DNA from: Anaeramoeba flamelloides
Lineage: Eukaryota > Metamonada > Anaeramoebidae
Direction of reading: 5' to 3'
DNA: 64,000 bases
Assembly (NCBI GenBank): GCA_027625915.1
Contig: JANTQA010000051.1
Location: 2,976,501-3,040,500 of the forward strand
Shown here: positions 50,609 to 61,941 of the stretch, in pieces
Position numbering within the stretch: the stretch's first letter is position 1
How the letters are laid out: each line of letters begins with the position of its first letter
Position numbers and translations under genes: made by a program
Notes under the pieces: model-generated
Told to the model about the DNA's origin: nothing
Database searches by the model: none
The model's input: only the letters and a program-made list of their open reading frames with translations

Positions 50609-50978
50609 GATTTCTTAATTCTTCATATTTTTTTTTGATAAAATTTTGATTTTTTCTTTAACTGTGATACTTTTTGGGTATGCGTACAAGTTCTAAGAAG
50701 CGAGATCCTATTTTTGATGTACTTAGCAACACATTCAAAGGTATTTAAAAAGGAAAGAAAGAAGTTTGGAATAGAAATATCAATATAAAATTGAAAATAC
50801 TTTTTTAAAATTCAAAAAAACCCAAAGATCTTCAATGGTTGGGAAAATGAAATGGAATGATACTTAAGATATTCAATATTTAGTCAAGTTTCCTTAACCT
50901 TGATACATTTTCAAAAAGTATCACAACTAAAGAAAAAATCAAAATTTTGACAAAAAAAACATGAATAATTAAGAAATC
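50609..50978. repeat. Foldback element, arms about 67 bp
   Basis: Left arm 50609-50676 (GATTTCTTAATT...TTTGATTTTTTCTTTAACTG) and right arm 50912-50978 are inverted copies with few mismatches, around a 235-bp loop. Likely a small non-autonomous transposon or foldback element. Confidence 0.65.
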
Positions 50979-52453
50979 TTTTTAGAATAGCCGTTTAAAA
51001 GAAGAAATCGAACAAATTCTCTGCTTTTTGGCAAATAATGGTATTAGAATTAGAAATGGGAAAAAATTTTCACTTCATTTTCCATATTTTTCTTTAATAA
51101 AAAGAGTACTCCTATAGTTAGGTTGTAATTTAAGGTTGTGAACTCTATTTTAAAAAAGAAATTGAAAATCAAATGAAAAGGATGTGAAAATTTTTCCTTT
51201 TTACAATACAAAAAATAGTCACTTTCTCAAATCAATTTTCAATTTTTAATTTTTAGAACTACTTTAAGCACCCTCAAGCGGAGAAAGTTATTGTGTTATT
51301 TTACTTTCGTCTCTCATAAAGAATTTTCATTCTCAAGAAATTGGACAATAAAAATACTTGTTATCAAAGTAAAAAACAATAAATGAAAAAAAATTTTCCA
51401 ACAAGATCTCTGAATGAAAATTTAAAAAAATAACCACAAATATTAAAGAAAAAAATCAAAAATTTTCATTCAGCTTTCCAAAAAAAACACACCTCTCCAG
51501 TAAGTATCAGACACTAAAGTTCCCAATTCTATAAAGAGGGAAAATAATAATTTAGTCTTCTTTTCCGAATTAAAAATTTAAAATATTTTGGATTAATAAA
51601 TCTTTTTTGGAAGACGAACCAAAATTTTGTTCACTTTATTTGACAACTAATCGTAAAGAGTCCATAATTTTCAGGTAAAAACTAAAATTTTAAAATATTG
51701 AAAACTTGAAAAAGCAACTGTAAATTATATTGAGAACAACCAATGTAATTTGTTTTGTGTCTATGTTTTTGAAAATGGAAATTTTCAAATATTAGAAACA
51801 ACTTTTTGAAGGATACTTGAAAGGTGAAAATTGTTGGAAGTGTGTAAATTTTTCTTTTTTTTGGATATTTTGTAAAAGAAATTATCAGGAGAGATGGATG
51901 TAAGCAACATTTTCCTAACCCTTTGGTGTGTGTTTAATGGCCATCTCCCATTTTCGCTTGAAAAAGTTATTCTTTAGGTTTTAATTTTCAAAAAGTAAAT
52001 GGATTATTTACTTTTTTGTAAAGTTGACAATTAAGGTATATTTGACAATTTGTGAATACGTGTCGGTTATCAATTTTAATAGCTTTTGAACAATTGAAAA
52101 TCGGTGTAAAATCTTTTAGATTCAAGTATAGTTTCTAACCAGTATTCAAAGCCTTTTGAAAAAAAAAAGTAAGGATTTCAATTTCTAAAAGACAGAAAGA
52201 ATCTGTTTTTACCAATAAACAAACTTTATCATTGTTTGTTAACAGTTTTGGAATCAGTGAATAAAAAAAATAAAAAAAAAAATGAAAAAGAATTTGTGAA
52301 TCTTGAAAAATTGAAAATTTATTTCATTTTATGGACTAGAAACTTTTTATGTTCATAACTTCTTTATTGTTTTTTGATCATTAATTTATTCCAATTTTTC
52401 ACCTTTTTCAAAAATCCCAAAATAATATGCATTTTTTTTTTTATTACTTTTAA
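50979..52453. other. Intergenic, upstream of the doublecortin-like exon
   Basis: A+T-rich, with no recognised gene. Promoter elements cannot be identified with confidence. Confidence 0.45.
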
Positions 52454-52898
52454 ATGCACGTTTTTGCATCTCTTTCAAAAAATTCTAAAATTTTACAATC
52501 AATTGTCCCAAAGACAGTTGTAAGTAGAAATTTTGTTAGTTTACTTCCCCAAAAGAAAACTCAAGCACCAAAATTTCTCCAACAAAAAAAAGTTCTAACT
52601 CGAAACTTTAGTACAAACCAAATCTATTGCTCAAACGAAATTAAAATAGAAGGATTTGAAGAGAAACGTGTCCAGGTCTTTAGAAACGGTGTTCGGTCTG
52701 GCGGTATTGTTGCAAGTTTACTACCCGGTACCACTTTTGAAGATTTACTTAACTTTGTTTCAGATAGATTTGAAATCGATGCTAAAAAGATTTATTTGTC
52801 TGGAGGTGCATCAATTATGGATATTGCTTTAATAAAAGACAACGATACAATTTACGTTGCAGAAGACGAAGGTTATATTCCACTGGATTCATCTGGTT
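52454..52898 (+). CDS. Exon with mitochondrial-type presequence and doublecortin-like domain
   Basis: The frame opens with ATG at 52454. The first 61 residues contain no Asp or Glu but ten Lys/Arg, and end in VLTRNFSTNQ, a classic matrix-presequence look with an Arg near the likely cleavage site. Residues about 71-140 resemble a doublecortin (DCX) ubiquitin-like domain: VQVFRNGVRSGG, then a LLNFVSDRF helix, KIYLSGGASI and DNDTIYVAEDEGY. A consensus GTAAGT donor at 52899 leaves phase 1; without splicing the frame runs only 30 more codons of intron-like sequence to 52990. DCX domains usually bind tubulin, which fits poorly with a presequence. The next exon could be the xanthine dehydrogenase exon at 54218, whose acceptor is also phase 1; a separate gene with unseen exons is the alternative. 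Confidence 0.65.
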
Positions 52899-54217
52899 GT
52901 AAGTTACAATTAATTAAAGTTTTTTTTGTTTGTATTTTTACTTTTCGTTTTGGTAAAAAAAAGCAAAACAGGAAAAAAATAGTTCATTAGAATTTTTAAT
53001 TGGGAACCTTAATAGAATCCTGAAAATTCAAAGTAAGGTGTATTTAAAAAAAGAAAAAATAAATAATTAGAGACAAAATGTGGAGTCAACACAATAACAG
53101 TTTTTTGTAATACTATCTTTTGGTATCTGAGTTTTTCTTTGATTGATCAATTATTAAAAATTTGTTGAAAAAATTGACTTTTTTTGAGATTCACAAAATC
53201 ACACAAACAATTTTGATATTAAAGTAGATTTAAATTGTGTTTGTTGGTTTGATTGAAATTAATATAATGGATTATTCTTTGAAGTTAATTTTTTTCTTCT
53301 ATTAATTGATCTTATTTTTCGTTTTCAGTTTCTTTTAAGGTTCCCAATTAAAAATCTTGTTGATTTTTTTTTCTCTGTTTCACTTCTTTACCTAAATGTT
53401 TTTTTTTTTTTTGGTTTTTTATTTGCTTTCTTTTCAATTCTTTTAAGATGAAATAGAACTATTGTAGGAACACTCTTATTAACTTATTTTGTATTGAACT
53501 TTTTAAAATGACTTTATCAATTTTACAAAGCTCATATATTAAACTAAAAATTGCTTTCTTAAAATTGATAATTTATCTTTCTTTTCAGAAAAAAATTTTT
53601 TTAATTTTTTAACATCGAATAATCCAGAAGAATTTGATACATTTTTTTTTTCTCTCTCTCTGTCAATGATTAAGGATTGTCTAGGAAAAGCCACTGTATC
53701 GGATACATGGGTCAATACATGTTCCAATTTCTTCATTATTTTCTGAATTAAATTCATTTGATTAATTTAATGTCAATTGAATTAAAAATTCATTAGATTT
53801 CTCAGATTTAATGAAATAATTTTGACCCAATGAAATAAACAAATTTTTAGAATTACCTAATTTTTTTTTTTTTTTTTTTTTGTAGGAATTAAAAAAATAA
53901 AGAAATATATTCTTATTTAAAAAATTATCAAAAACAAAAAATAAAGCAAAAATAAAAAAAAATTATTAAATTTTAATTATAAATTGATAAAAAATAAATT
54001 AACTAAATAAGAAAATAAATTAAACATATAAAAAAATAAAGGATAAAATTAAATTTGCACTCATAATAAATTTTTAATTTTTTTTCTTGTTATTTTTAAT
54101 TAATGATATTTTTAATAAAAACCATACAATTGCCTTTCTTGTTTTTATAACATACTTAATTTTTTGTTATTCAATTTTTCTCAATTAAACAACTGATAAT
54201 TTTTATCAAATTAATAG
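52899..54217 (+). other. Probable 1.3 kb intron between DCX-like and XDH exons
   Basis: GTAAGT donor and TTAATAG acceptor, both phase 1. It contains a less A+T-rich block at 53589-53746 with an open plus-strand frame (DTWVNTCSN-type sequence) that could be an alternative or additional exon, and very A+T-rich sequence from 53860 to 54070. Confidence 0.5.
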
Positions 54218-57200
54218 GTATATTATCCAGAGAATTGAATAATATCTTAGGAAACCAAGAAACAAAAACAGAAATGGTCTTTTATTTAAATGGCGAAAGA
54301 AAAGTTTTAGGAAACATTGATCCAAATAGAACACTATTAGACTATATCCGATCAATTGGATTAACAGGAACAAAAAATGTGTGTGGAGAAGGTGGATGTG
54401 GGGCATGTGCTGTGATGGTTTCACATTATGATCAATTTAAAAAACAAGTTGTTCATCGTACAATTAATTCATGTATGCTTCCACTGGCGTACGTTGATAA
54501 CATGGCTGTTACGACTGTTGAAGGAATTGGTAATATTGATGAATTACATCCTATCCAAGTAAATTTTCATTTTCTATTATTTTCATCTTTTTAATATTTT
54601 TTTTTTTCTCTTTTGTTTTGCAAAGAATTAACAAAAATTATTGAGTGGCAAATTAAAATTTTGTAAAAATACATAAAAAAAAACAATTAAACAAACAACC
54701 ATTTTTTACAACTCATAAAAAACAAACTTTAAATTAATCAATTTTTTCTTTTTAATAAAAATTCTAAAAAAAAAAAAAAATATCAAATAAATATAATAGG
54801 AAAGAATTGCAAAAACACATGGTGTTCAATGTGGTTATTGTACTCCAGGATTTGTAGTTAATACTTATACTGTCTTATGCAACAACCCCGAGCCAACTGT
54901 TGAAGAAATTGAAGAAGCTGTTGCAGGAAATTTATGTCGATGTACTGGCTACCGGCCAATCTTTGATGCAATCAAATCGTTTGCAAGAGATTATGATCCA
55001 AAATCTGTTGGAAAATTAGTACCAGAAATGAACCATATCAAGTGTAGACATAAAATCAACACGAACGAATTCCCAGAGGAATTAAAAAAGTCTGTCCAAA
55101 AGCCATTAATTTTAACTAATGGGGAATATGTCTGGTTCAAGCCAACCAAATTAGAAACATTATTAAAATTAAAAAATACCAAGATGGAGATGTTGTTATC
55201 TAAGCAATTAAAGAATGAGTCTGAAGTGGAAAAGAAATTGCACAAAAGAAAAAATAAAATCTCGACAATTTCTGCAACTGTTGTTTCAGGAAATACAGAA
55301 ATCGGATATGAAAGAGTATACAAATTTAAAAAGAATAGATTAATGGTCTCCACGGCGCAAGTGAAAGAGCTAAAGGTCATGGAAATCAATGAAGAAGAAG
55401 GGTTCCTCACTGTCGGCGCAGGTACTACAATTAATGACTTTGGAGACAAATGTAAATACATTTTGGATCATTTCCCTAAGGCGATCACTTCGGGATTCGA
55501 GGCGCTTCATGAGCAAACCAAATTCTTTGCAAACCATTCGATCAGAAACATGGCCACGCTTGGGGGATCATTATACACAGCTAATCCATTAAGTGATCTT
55601 TACCCAATTCTGATGTCTGTTGATGCCATAGCAAACATCGAATCAGTTAACGGATCAAGGAGAGTGCCCGTCAGAGAATTTGTTATAAGCAAGGGCAAAA
55701 CATGCTTGAAGCCAGAAGAAATCTTAGTCTCTGTTGACATCCCATTCACCAAGAAGGGTCAATATGTGAAAAGTTATAAAATTGGGCGAAGAAGAGAGGA
55801 CTCACAATCCATCATCAATGGCGGATTTATGGTTCAATTTGATGAAAACGAAAAAGATCTAGTTGTTGACGCATGCCTCGCCTATGGCGCCATCTGGGAA
55901 ACATCGATCATTGCCCAAGAGGCCAGTGAATTTTTAATTGGCAAGAAGTTTAACGCACAAACTGCGCAAGAATGTATGGACATTCTGGAAAGGGAAATCC
56001 CGATCATGAAACGATTAGGGTTAATTGACCTGAGAAAGGATTTGATCAAGAACATCTTTTTCAAATTCTTTGTCGAAATTGGTACCAAGCAGGGCCTGAT
56101 TGACGAAAACAAGCCAATTAGCAAGATTGGCGGTTACTATAGATGGCCACACAGGGTCGCCAAGCAAGAATATGAAGACTTTAACACCGAAGTTGGACAG
56201 CCATACAAGCATTTACAGGCATTTGAATCAACCACGGGCGAAGCCAAATTTATTACCGATCTGCCAGAGCCCGAGGGAACTGTCCATTGTGCAATCGTCC
56301 CATCGACAAAGGCATGCGCCAGGATCTTAAAAATCGATGAATCCGAGGCATTGAAAATGAAAGGGGTCGTTTCCTTCTTTTCGGCAAAGGATATACCAGG
56401 ATCAAATTATGCAGGGATCATCTATGACGACGAGGAAATCTTTGCCTCAAAGCAAGTTAACTATTATGGCCACCCCATTGGGATCATTGTTGCCGAAACC
56501 GAGCAGCTTGCCCGGGAGGCCGCCAAATTGGTCAAGATTGAATACGAGGAATTGCCCTTTATTCAAACGATCCAAGAGGCCATCAAGGAACAAAGCTTTT
56601 ATGAATTAGACGAAGAAAGGTTAATGGGAGTTGGCGACGTTGAAAGTGCATTTGAAGAGTCAGATGTAATTGTCGAGGGCGAAATGTTCACTGAGCATCA
56701 AGAGCATTTCTATTTCGAAACCGAAAACTGTCTTGCCATTCCTCAGCCCGACCAAATGCTAATATACGCTGCTGCGCAGGACTTGGGGCAAGTACAACGC
56801 ACGGTGTCTATTGCATTGGCCAAGCCCAAAAGCTACGTAACGGTCAAAATGCATAGGCTCGGTGGATCGTTTGGCGGCAAGCAACACCGAACGATGTACA
56901 TCTCGGCAATGGCCGCGGTCGCAGCAAAGAAATTGAGGCGACCTGTCAAATTCTGGCTGGACCGCCAAACCGATATGTCGATCTCTGGGATGAGACACGC
57001 ATTCTTGGGTAAATACAAGATGGGGATCAACAAGACCACCGGTAAAATCAACTCTGTAGACCTCAAGGTCTATAACAACGGCGGGCACTCCCTTGATCTC
57101 ACCTCCTGCGTCATGGATCGTGGCCTGTGGTCAATCGACAACAGCTATTGCTTCCCAAATATTCGATTGGAGGGCAAATGCTGTAAAACCAATCGCGTCA

Positions 57201-58438
57201 GCTCAACAGCATACAGATCATTTGGGTGCGCACAGGGATTGGGCATCATCGAAACAGCCATCGAACACGTAAGCCATGAAGCGGGCCTCGATCCCGATTT
57301 CGTTCGAACAGCAAATCTCTATGAAGTCGGCGATATTACGCCAACCGGATGGAGAATTACGGACTCCAAGACACATCGGGTTATGAAGGAATGTAAAGAG
57401 AAGGTCAACTATGAAGAAAGGAAGCAAAAGATCAAGGAGTTCAACAAGCTGAACAAATACAAAAAACGTGGTTGCTCCATTTTGCCCATTAAGGGATCGA
57501 TGGGGCTTGAGTCAGATTTCATGTGCCAGCAGAGTGCATTGGTAAACATTTACACAGACGGTACGATCCACATCAGCCATGGTGGTACCGAAATGGGACA
57601 AGGCTTGAGTACCAAATTGGCACAGGTCGCTGCCACGGCATTAGGAATTTCCACATCAAGAATCCGTGTCGGGGAAACCGCGACAGACAAAATCGCCAAC
57701 GCGCCACCAACAGCCGCAGTCACTGGACAGGGCCTGAATGGTCGAGCGGTCTTGGATGCATGTAGAATCCTCAACGAACGATTGGCACCAGTTAAAAAAG
57801 ACCTCGGGGAAAATGCCACCTTTGACGAAGTCATTCTCGAGGCCTATTTCAGAAAGATCGGCCTGAATGTTGTCGGGCACGGCAAATTGGACGACTTTGT
57901 CTTTGATTATAAAACCAAAACGGGTAGACAAGCATGGTACGTCAGTTGGTCCGGTGTCTACACAGAAGTCGAAATCGACACCCTGACAGGAGAATTCCAA
58001 ATGATCCACACGGAATTCGTTCATGACGCCGGTCGATCCTTGAATAGCGCAATCGACATCGGCCAAATTGAAGGCGGATTCATCCAGGGCGCAGGCTATT
58101 GGACAATGGAAAAACCCATTTGGGCGAAAGACGGGCATTTAAGAACAAGAAACGTTTCCACTTATAAAATACCTGCCTACTCGGATATACCAATCAAATT
58201 CAATATCTCGCTCATCGATAACGCACCAAATCCTTTGGGCGTTTATTCAAGTAAAGCCACAGGCGAGTCAGGCTTCCATTCTTCAACAACAGTTTTCTTT
58301 GCAATCAGAAATGCCATTAAGGCGGCCAGAGAAGAAAGCGGGTTGACTGATTTCTTTGAATTAAAGGCTCCTTTAACAATTGATAATATACAACGTGCTT
58401 GTAATATGAAAGTTGATCCTTTTGATGTAGAGAAATAA
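54218..58438 (+). CDS. Xanthine dehydrogenase-family molybdo-flavoenzyme
   Basis: Exons 54218-54558 and 54800-58438 (phase 0 junction, IQ|ERIAK as in the family). From the first Met (54274) it is 1307 aa, near the usual 1330. Domains: plant-type 2Fe-2S (VCGEGGCGACAVM, C37/C42/C45, C67); second 2Fe-2S (QCGYCTPGF, GNLCRCTGYRPI); FAD domain (VVSGNTEIGYE, LGGSLYTANPLSDL); molybdopterin domains (DIPGSNYAGI, GGTEMGQGL, TYKIPAYSDIPI). It would hydroxylate purines or aldehydes, passing electrons to NAD+ or O2. The substrate-site residues bovine Q767, R880 and E1261 are conserved, but E802 (GGKE) is Gln here (GGKQ, residue 790), and GEPPL is GESGF. Substrate is therefore uncertain. Sequence upstream of 54274 is open and coding-like but lacks an ATG, implying an upstream exon. 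G+C rises strongly from about 55.4 to 58.15 kb. Confidence 0.93.
54559..54799 (+). other. XDH intron (241 bp)
   Basis: GTAAAT donor and AATAG acceptor, phase 0. Removing it restores the conserved HPIQ-ERIAK(T/S)HG junction of xanthine dehydrogenases. Confidence 0.93.
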
Positions 58439-58914
58439 TTTTTTTTCATAACGTAGATTCTTTATTTTTTTGTTTCATTTTTAACTAATTTTTTATTTTT
58501 CCTTCCAGAGATTTATTAATTCAATTTTTATTATTGTTTTAATTAAATTTTTTATTTCTTTTAATACAATTTTTTAAATAGTATTTTTGAGATTCAAAAA
58601 GCATCAAATTTCCCATTTTTTTCAGAAAAAAAGAAAAAAAAAATATTTTTTTTTCAGATCACAATTTTGAAACAAATGATTAAATACGAGAAAAATAAAA
58701 CTGTTCTTTTTCATATATTTTAAATTTTATATTTCTTTTTAATTATGGAAAAGTTTTTTTTTTGAATCAAGAATATTTTCATTATGATTGGTTTATCGTT
58801 AATTTAGGATATGGTCACTTTGGTCAGTGAATTTGTGAACATTTGAAATTATAAGAATAATTTTATTTTGTGGTTATCTTTCGAAAATGGGTTGATCAAA
58901 AAATTGAACCTTAG

Positions 58915-59460
58915 CCCTAATTCAAAATTTTTAACACACCAAAATTCGATTTCAGAAAAAAAAAATCTTATTTTATCAATTCCCGAAGAAATACCATATC
59001 AGAACCATTCACTAATTGTAATGTTAACAATTGTTTATAAATTACAATACTCACAAAACAAAAAATAAATAATTATCAATACAAATCAATTATGGGTGTC
59101 TTAAAAATTTTGGAAAGAGCAAAACAAAAAAAAAATCTATCGTGAAAATTTGTTGAAAATCTTTTAATAATATTGATCGATCAAATGATTAGAGACTAAC
59201 AACTAATTTTATTTGAGTTCTTCTATTTTTAGGAACTCAACTTTAACTTATAATCAATTGTTTGGGAAAAAAATTTTGATCCAACGAAGCAAATTACATA
59301 ATTCAAAAAAGGAAATGAAAACAAAAAAACTTCAAAGATAAAAAAGTGATTTTGATATTTTAATAAAATTAAAATTTATTTACAATTTCAATGAAATTGT
59401 ATTATTGTGATTGTTTGGGCTGTTTTAATGGTGTAGAAAATTTTGAATTTTAGTTTACTT
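58915..59460 (+). repeat. Dispersed repeat family C, copy 2 (without the insertion)
   Basis: Collinear partner of 11070-11960. The two homologous halves are contiguous here, showing the pre-insertion state. It lies about 0.5 kb downstream of the XDH stop. Confidence 0.7.
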
Positions 59461-60144
59461 GATACCTTATAGATAAAAAAATACTCTTTATGTGTTCAGA
59501 AAATATGACACCTAGGTTATGGTTATGAATTATTAAGATATATTTAACAAAATTTGTAAATAAAATCCCAAAGAGGATATATTCTGTTAAAGTATTGTTA
59601 TATCCAAATGTTTCGACTCATACAGCCATGAATTTACAAGACTTATAGTTAATAAATTAATTTTTAAAAATAAATATATCCTAAAATATTTCTCTCGTGA
59701 TAAGTTGTGTACTTTCTAAGGAGACATACTTTCACCTATCTTTTTTAGTTATATAACACATTTCCTTATCGTGTAAAAGGGAAATTCGAATTTGAAACAC
59801 TGAAATGTTTGAAGATAATTGTCTTATAATTATGAAAGGAAATATTTATTTAAGATTACTCGGAATATTTGGAATTATCTAATATTAACAGATTGAAATG
59901 ACACAAAAGATAAAAAAATAAAATAACAAAATTGTTCTAAAAGATATTTGTAAAGTTAAATAGTTGGGAATTTGTCTGGATATATAAAAACATATATTTG
60001 GAAATATCAATCCAAAAATAACCTTGACATAAATAAATATATTTTGAGAATTCAGTATTCATAATTGAACCTTAGATTTAAGTGGTTATTCTTATCACAA
60101 TAAAACTATATTTGGGAAAAATATTAAATTTCAAATTTGGTTAA

Positions 60145-60629
60145 ATTTCAAAATTGGTCAAATTCTCATTTTTTTCAAAATAGTTAATTCCATTTAAATA
60201 TGTTGACTATAAGTGTTTAAAAACTTCTTTACGGGTAGGTTAAGGTATGTTAAGGTAGGTCAGAGTATGATAGAGTAGGTTTTTGGTGTTTGAATGGTAT
60301 GCTAGAAAATTTTGGCAAGGATTTTAAAAAAAAAAATTATTAACTGACCAATTAGACTTTTGCAACTTGTTTTAAGGGGAAAAAAATTTAAACTTAACTT
60401 TGGTGGTTAAAATTGGATTTCGAACAAATTTTTAAAAATATTTATTATTGATGATTTCAAAATTTTGGATTTTCTACAATTTAGTAATAAAATAATACCA
60501 ATCGCAAAACAATCGTTTTGCTTTTTCCTCCCACAACTATAAAAAAACATTAAAAACTTTCATACAAATGATAATAATCAAGAAACTCTTCAAAAATATG
60601 AAAAATTTCAATTTGACCAATTTTGAAAT
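60145..60629. mobile_element. TTAA-flanked MITE with 20-bp TIRs
   Basis: Perfect inverted ends ATTTCAAAATTGGTCAAATT (60145-60164) and its complement (60610-60629), each bordered by TTAA (60141-60144, 60630-60633). The interior is 485 bp in total with no coding sequence; it contains a degenerate G-rich tandem repeat at 60233-60285. The TIRs differ from those of the TTAA element at 41595, so it is a separate family. TTAA is frequent by chance in such A+T-rich DNA. Confidence 0.55.
60233..60285 (+). repeat. G-rich degenerate decamer minisatellite
   Basis: About five units of the type GGTAGGTTAA / GGTATGTTAA / GGTAGGTCAG / AGTATGATAG, strikingly G-rich on one strand within very A+T-rich DNA, inside a TTAA-flanked element. 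Confidence 0.7.
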
Positions 60630-60633
60630 TTAA

Positions 60634-61941
60634 TAATATACCCCTATATTTTATAAATTATTTAAATATACAAAAATAAATTGAAAAGTATAAATTAGTT
60701 TTCAGTTTATTTGGCACTTTTTTTAAATAGTTATAAAAAAAAATGACAATTATCTCCAATTAATGATTCTAAAATAAATAGATATTATCAAATAACCTTA
60801 TTAAAGAATAAAAATCAATTTTTTAGACTCAAAATAGTAAAAAAAAAAAATCAATACCTAATGTTTTAAATTTCTTGAAAAGTTTTAAATTATAAGAAAA
60901 AAAAAAGAATAATTTTTTCTGATCTTTAAGGATTCAATAATTGATTTATTTTTTCTTGTATTTTTGAAATATAATTACAGTTCCAATGCTATTTGTTCAT
61001 GTAAACTATCAGAAATTTCGTAAAGATAAGATTTCGAAAAATAAAAATGTTTTTAAAAATTTATTTATTTATTTATTTTCCGATCCAAAAATTCACATAA
61101 AAAATAGAAAGGATATAAGTGCTTTTTACTACGAATTTAATTGGGGTATTTAATTCTTTTGAAAGAGATTTTTTATTTTGAAAAGTTTAAAAATGAGTTT
61201 GAATTTCTGGTTTAATCTAATCTTTTGAAAATAAGTACTCCATTACTTTTAGGTAAATAAGTTTTACTGATTCCTGAAAAAATACAGAAAAGTTATCTTA
61301 ATTTAAAAATAACTTATCAAACATTATTTCTCATATACTGATAAATTCAAAGAAATGTCTGAAAAGATTTAACTTCATTTTCCATTTTACAACTTTTTTT
61401 ACTGAAGATTTGAAATAAAGTATTCTCTTTGTTTAAATGTGAAGAAACTTTGTAAAATTGGTTTGGCTTTGTAAAGAATCTAATTATCGAGTTGTTTTAT
61501 TAGTTGAGTTTATTTGATTCCAAAAATAGAAATTGAACTAAACATCTTCTAAAATAAATTTGAATTTATCAGTATTTGTTTTTAAACTTATTCATAAATA
61601 TAATAATTTTTCCATTTTCTCAAGTCTTCGAAATCAAAAAAATTTCATTTTGTTATAACCCACTCTTTTTTTCAAATTCAATCACAGATTTGTTAGAAAT
61701 ACCTTAATTTGAATCTGTTCAAGTTATGTTTTCAAATTGTTATTTTTATCAAATCGAATAAAATTACAAGATCCAAAAGATTCCCTTAAACAAATTATTT
61801 TTCTATAAGGGAGCCTATATTCCTTGAAACGTGATAACATCACTTATTAATCAAAATTAGTTATTCTTATGGATTTAATTATTTCAAAAATTTTTCAGAA
61901 AACAAATTCATTTTTATTCTTTCCATTTTTTAGTCAACAAA
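60634..61941. other. Intergenic, no gene seen
   Basis: A+T-rich; no open frame with recognisable sequence. A pyrimidine-rich TTTTTTAG at 61925-61933 just before the next ATG could be a splice acceptor for an upstream non-coding exon. Confidence 0.45.

Noticed and set aside
53539-53757. Minus-strand 72-codon frame in the DCX-XDH interval
   Set aside because: The plus-strand reading of the same block follows a good splice acceptor and fits the orientation of both flanking exons better.
56759-58138. Several minus-strand frames of 70-160 codons opposite XDH
   Set aside because: The higher G+C of XDH leaves few stop codons on the opposite strand; sequence conservation clearly supports the plus-strand enzyme.
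60233-60285. Telomere-like repeat
   Set aside because: The GGTAGGTTAA-type units are degenerate decamers and match no telomere repeat I know; the position inside a TIR element explains them better.
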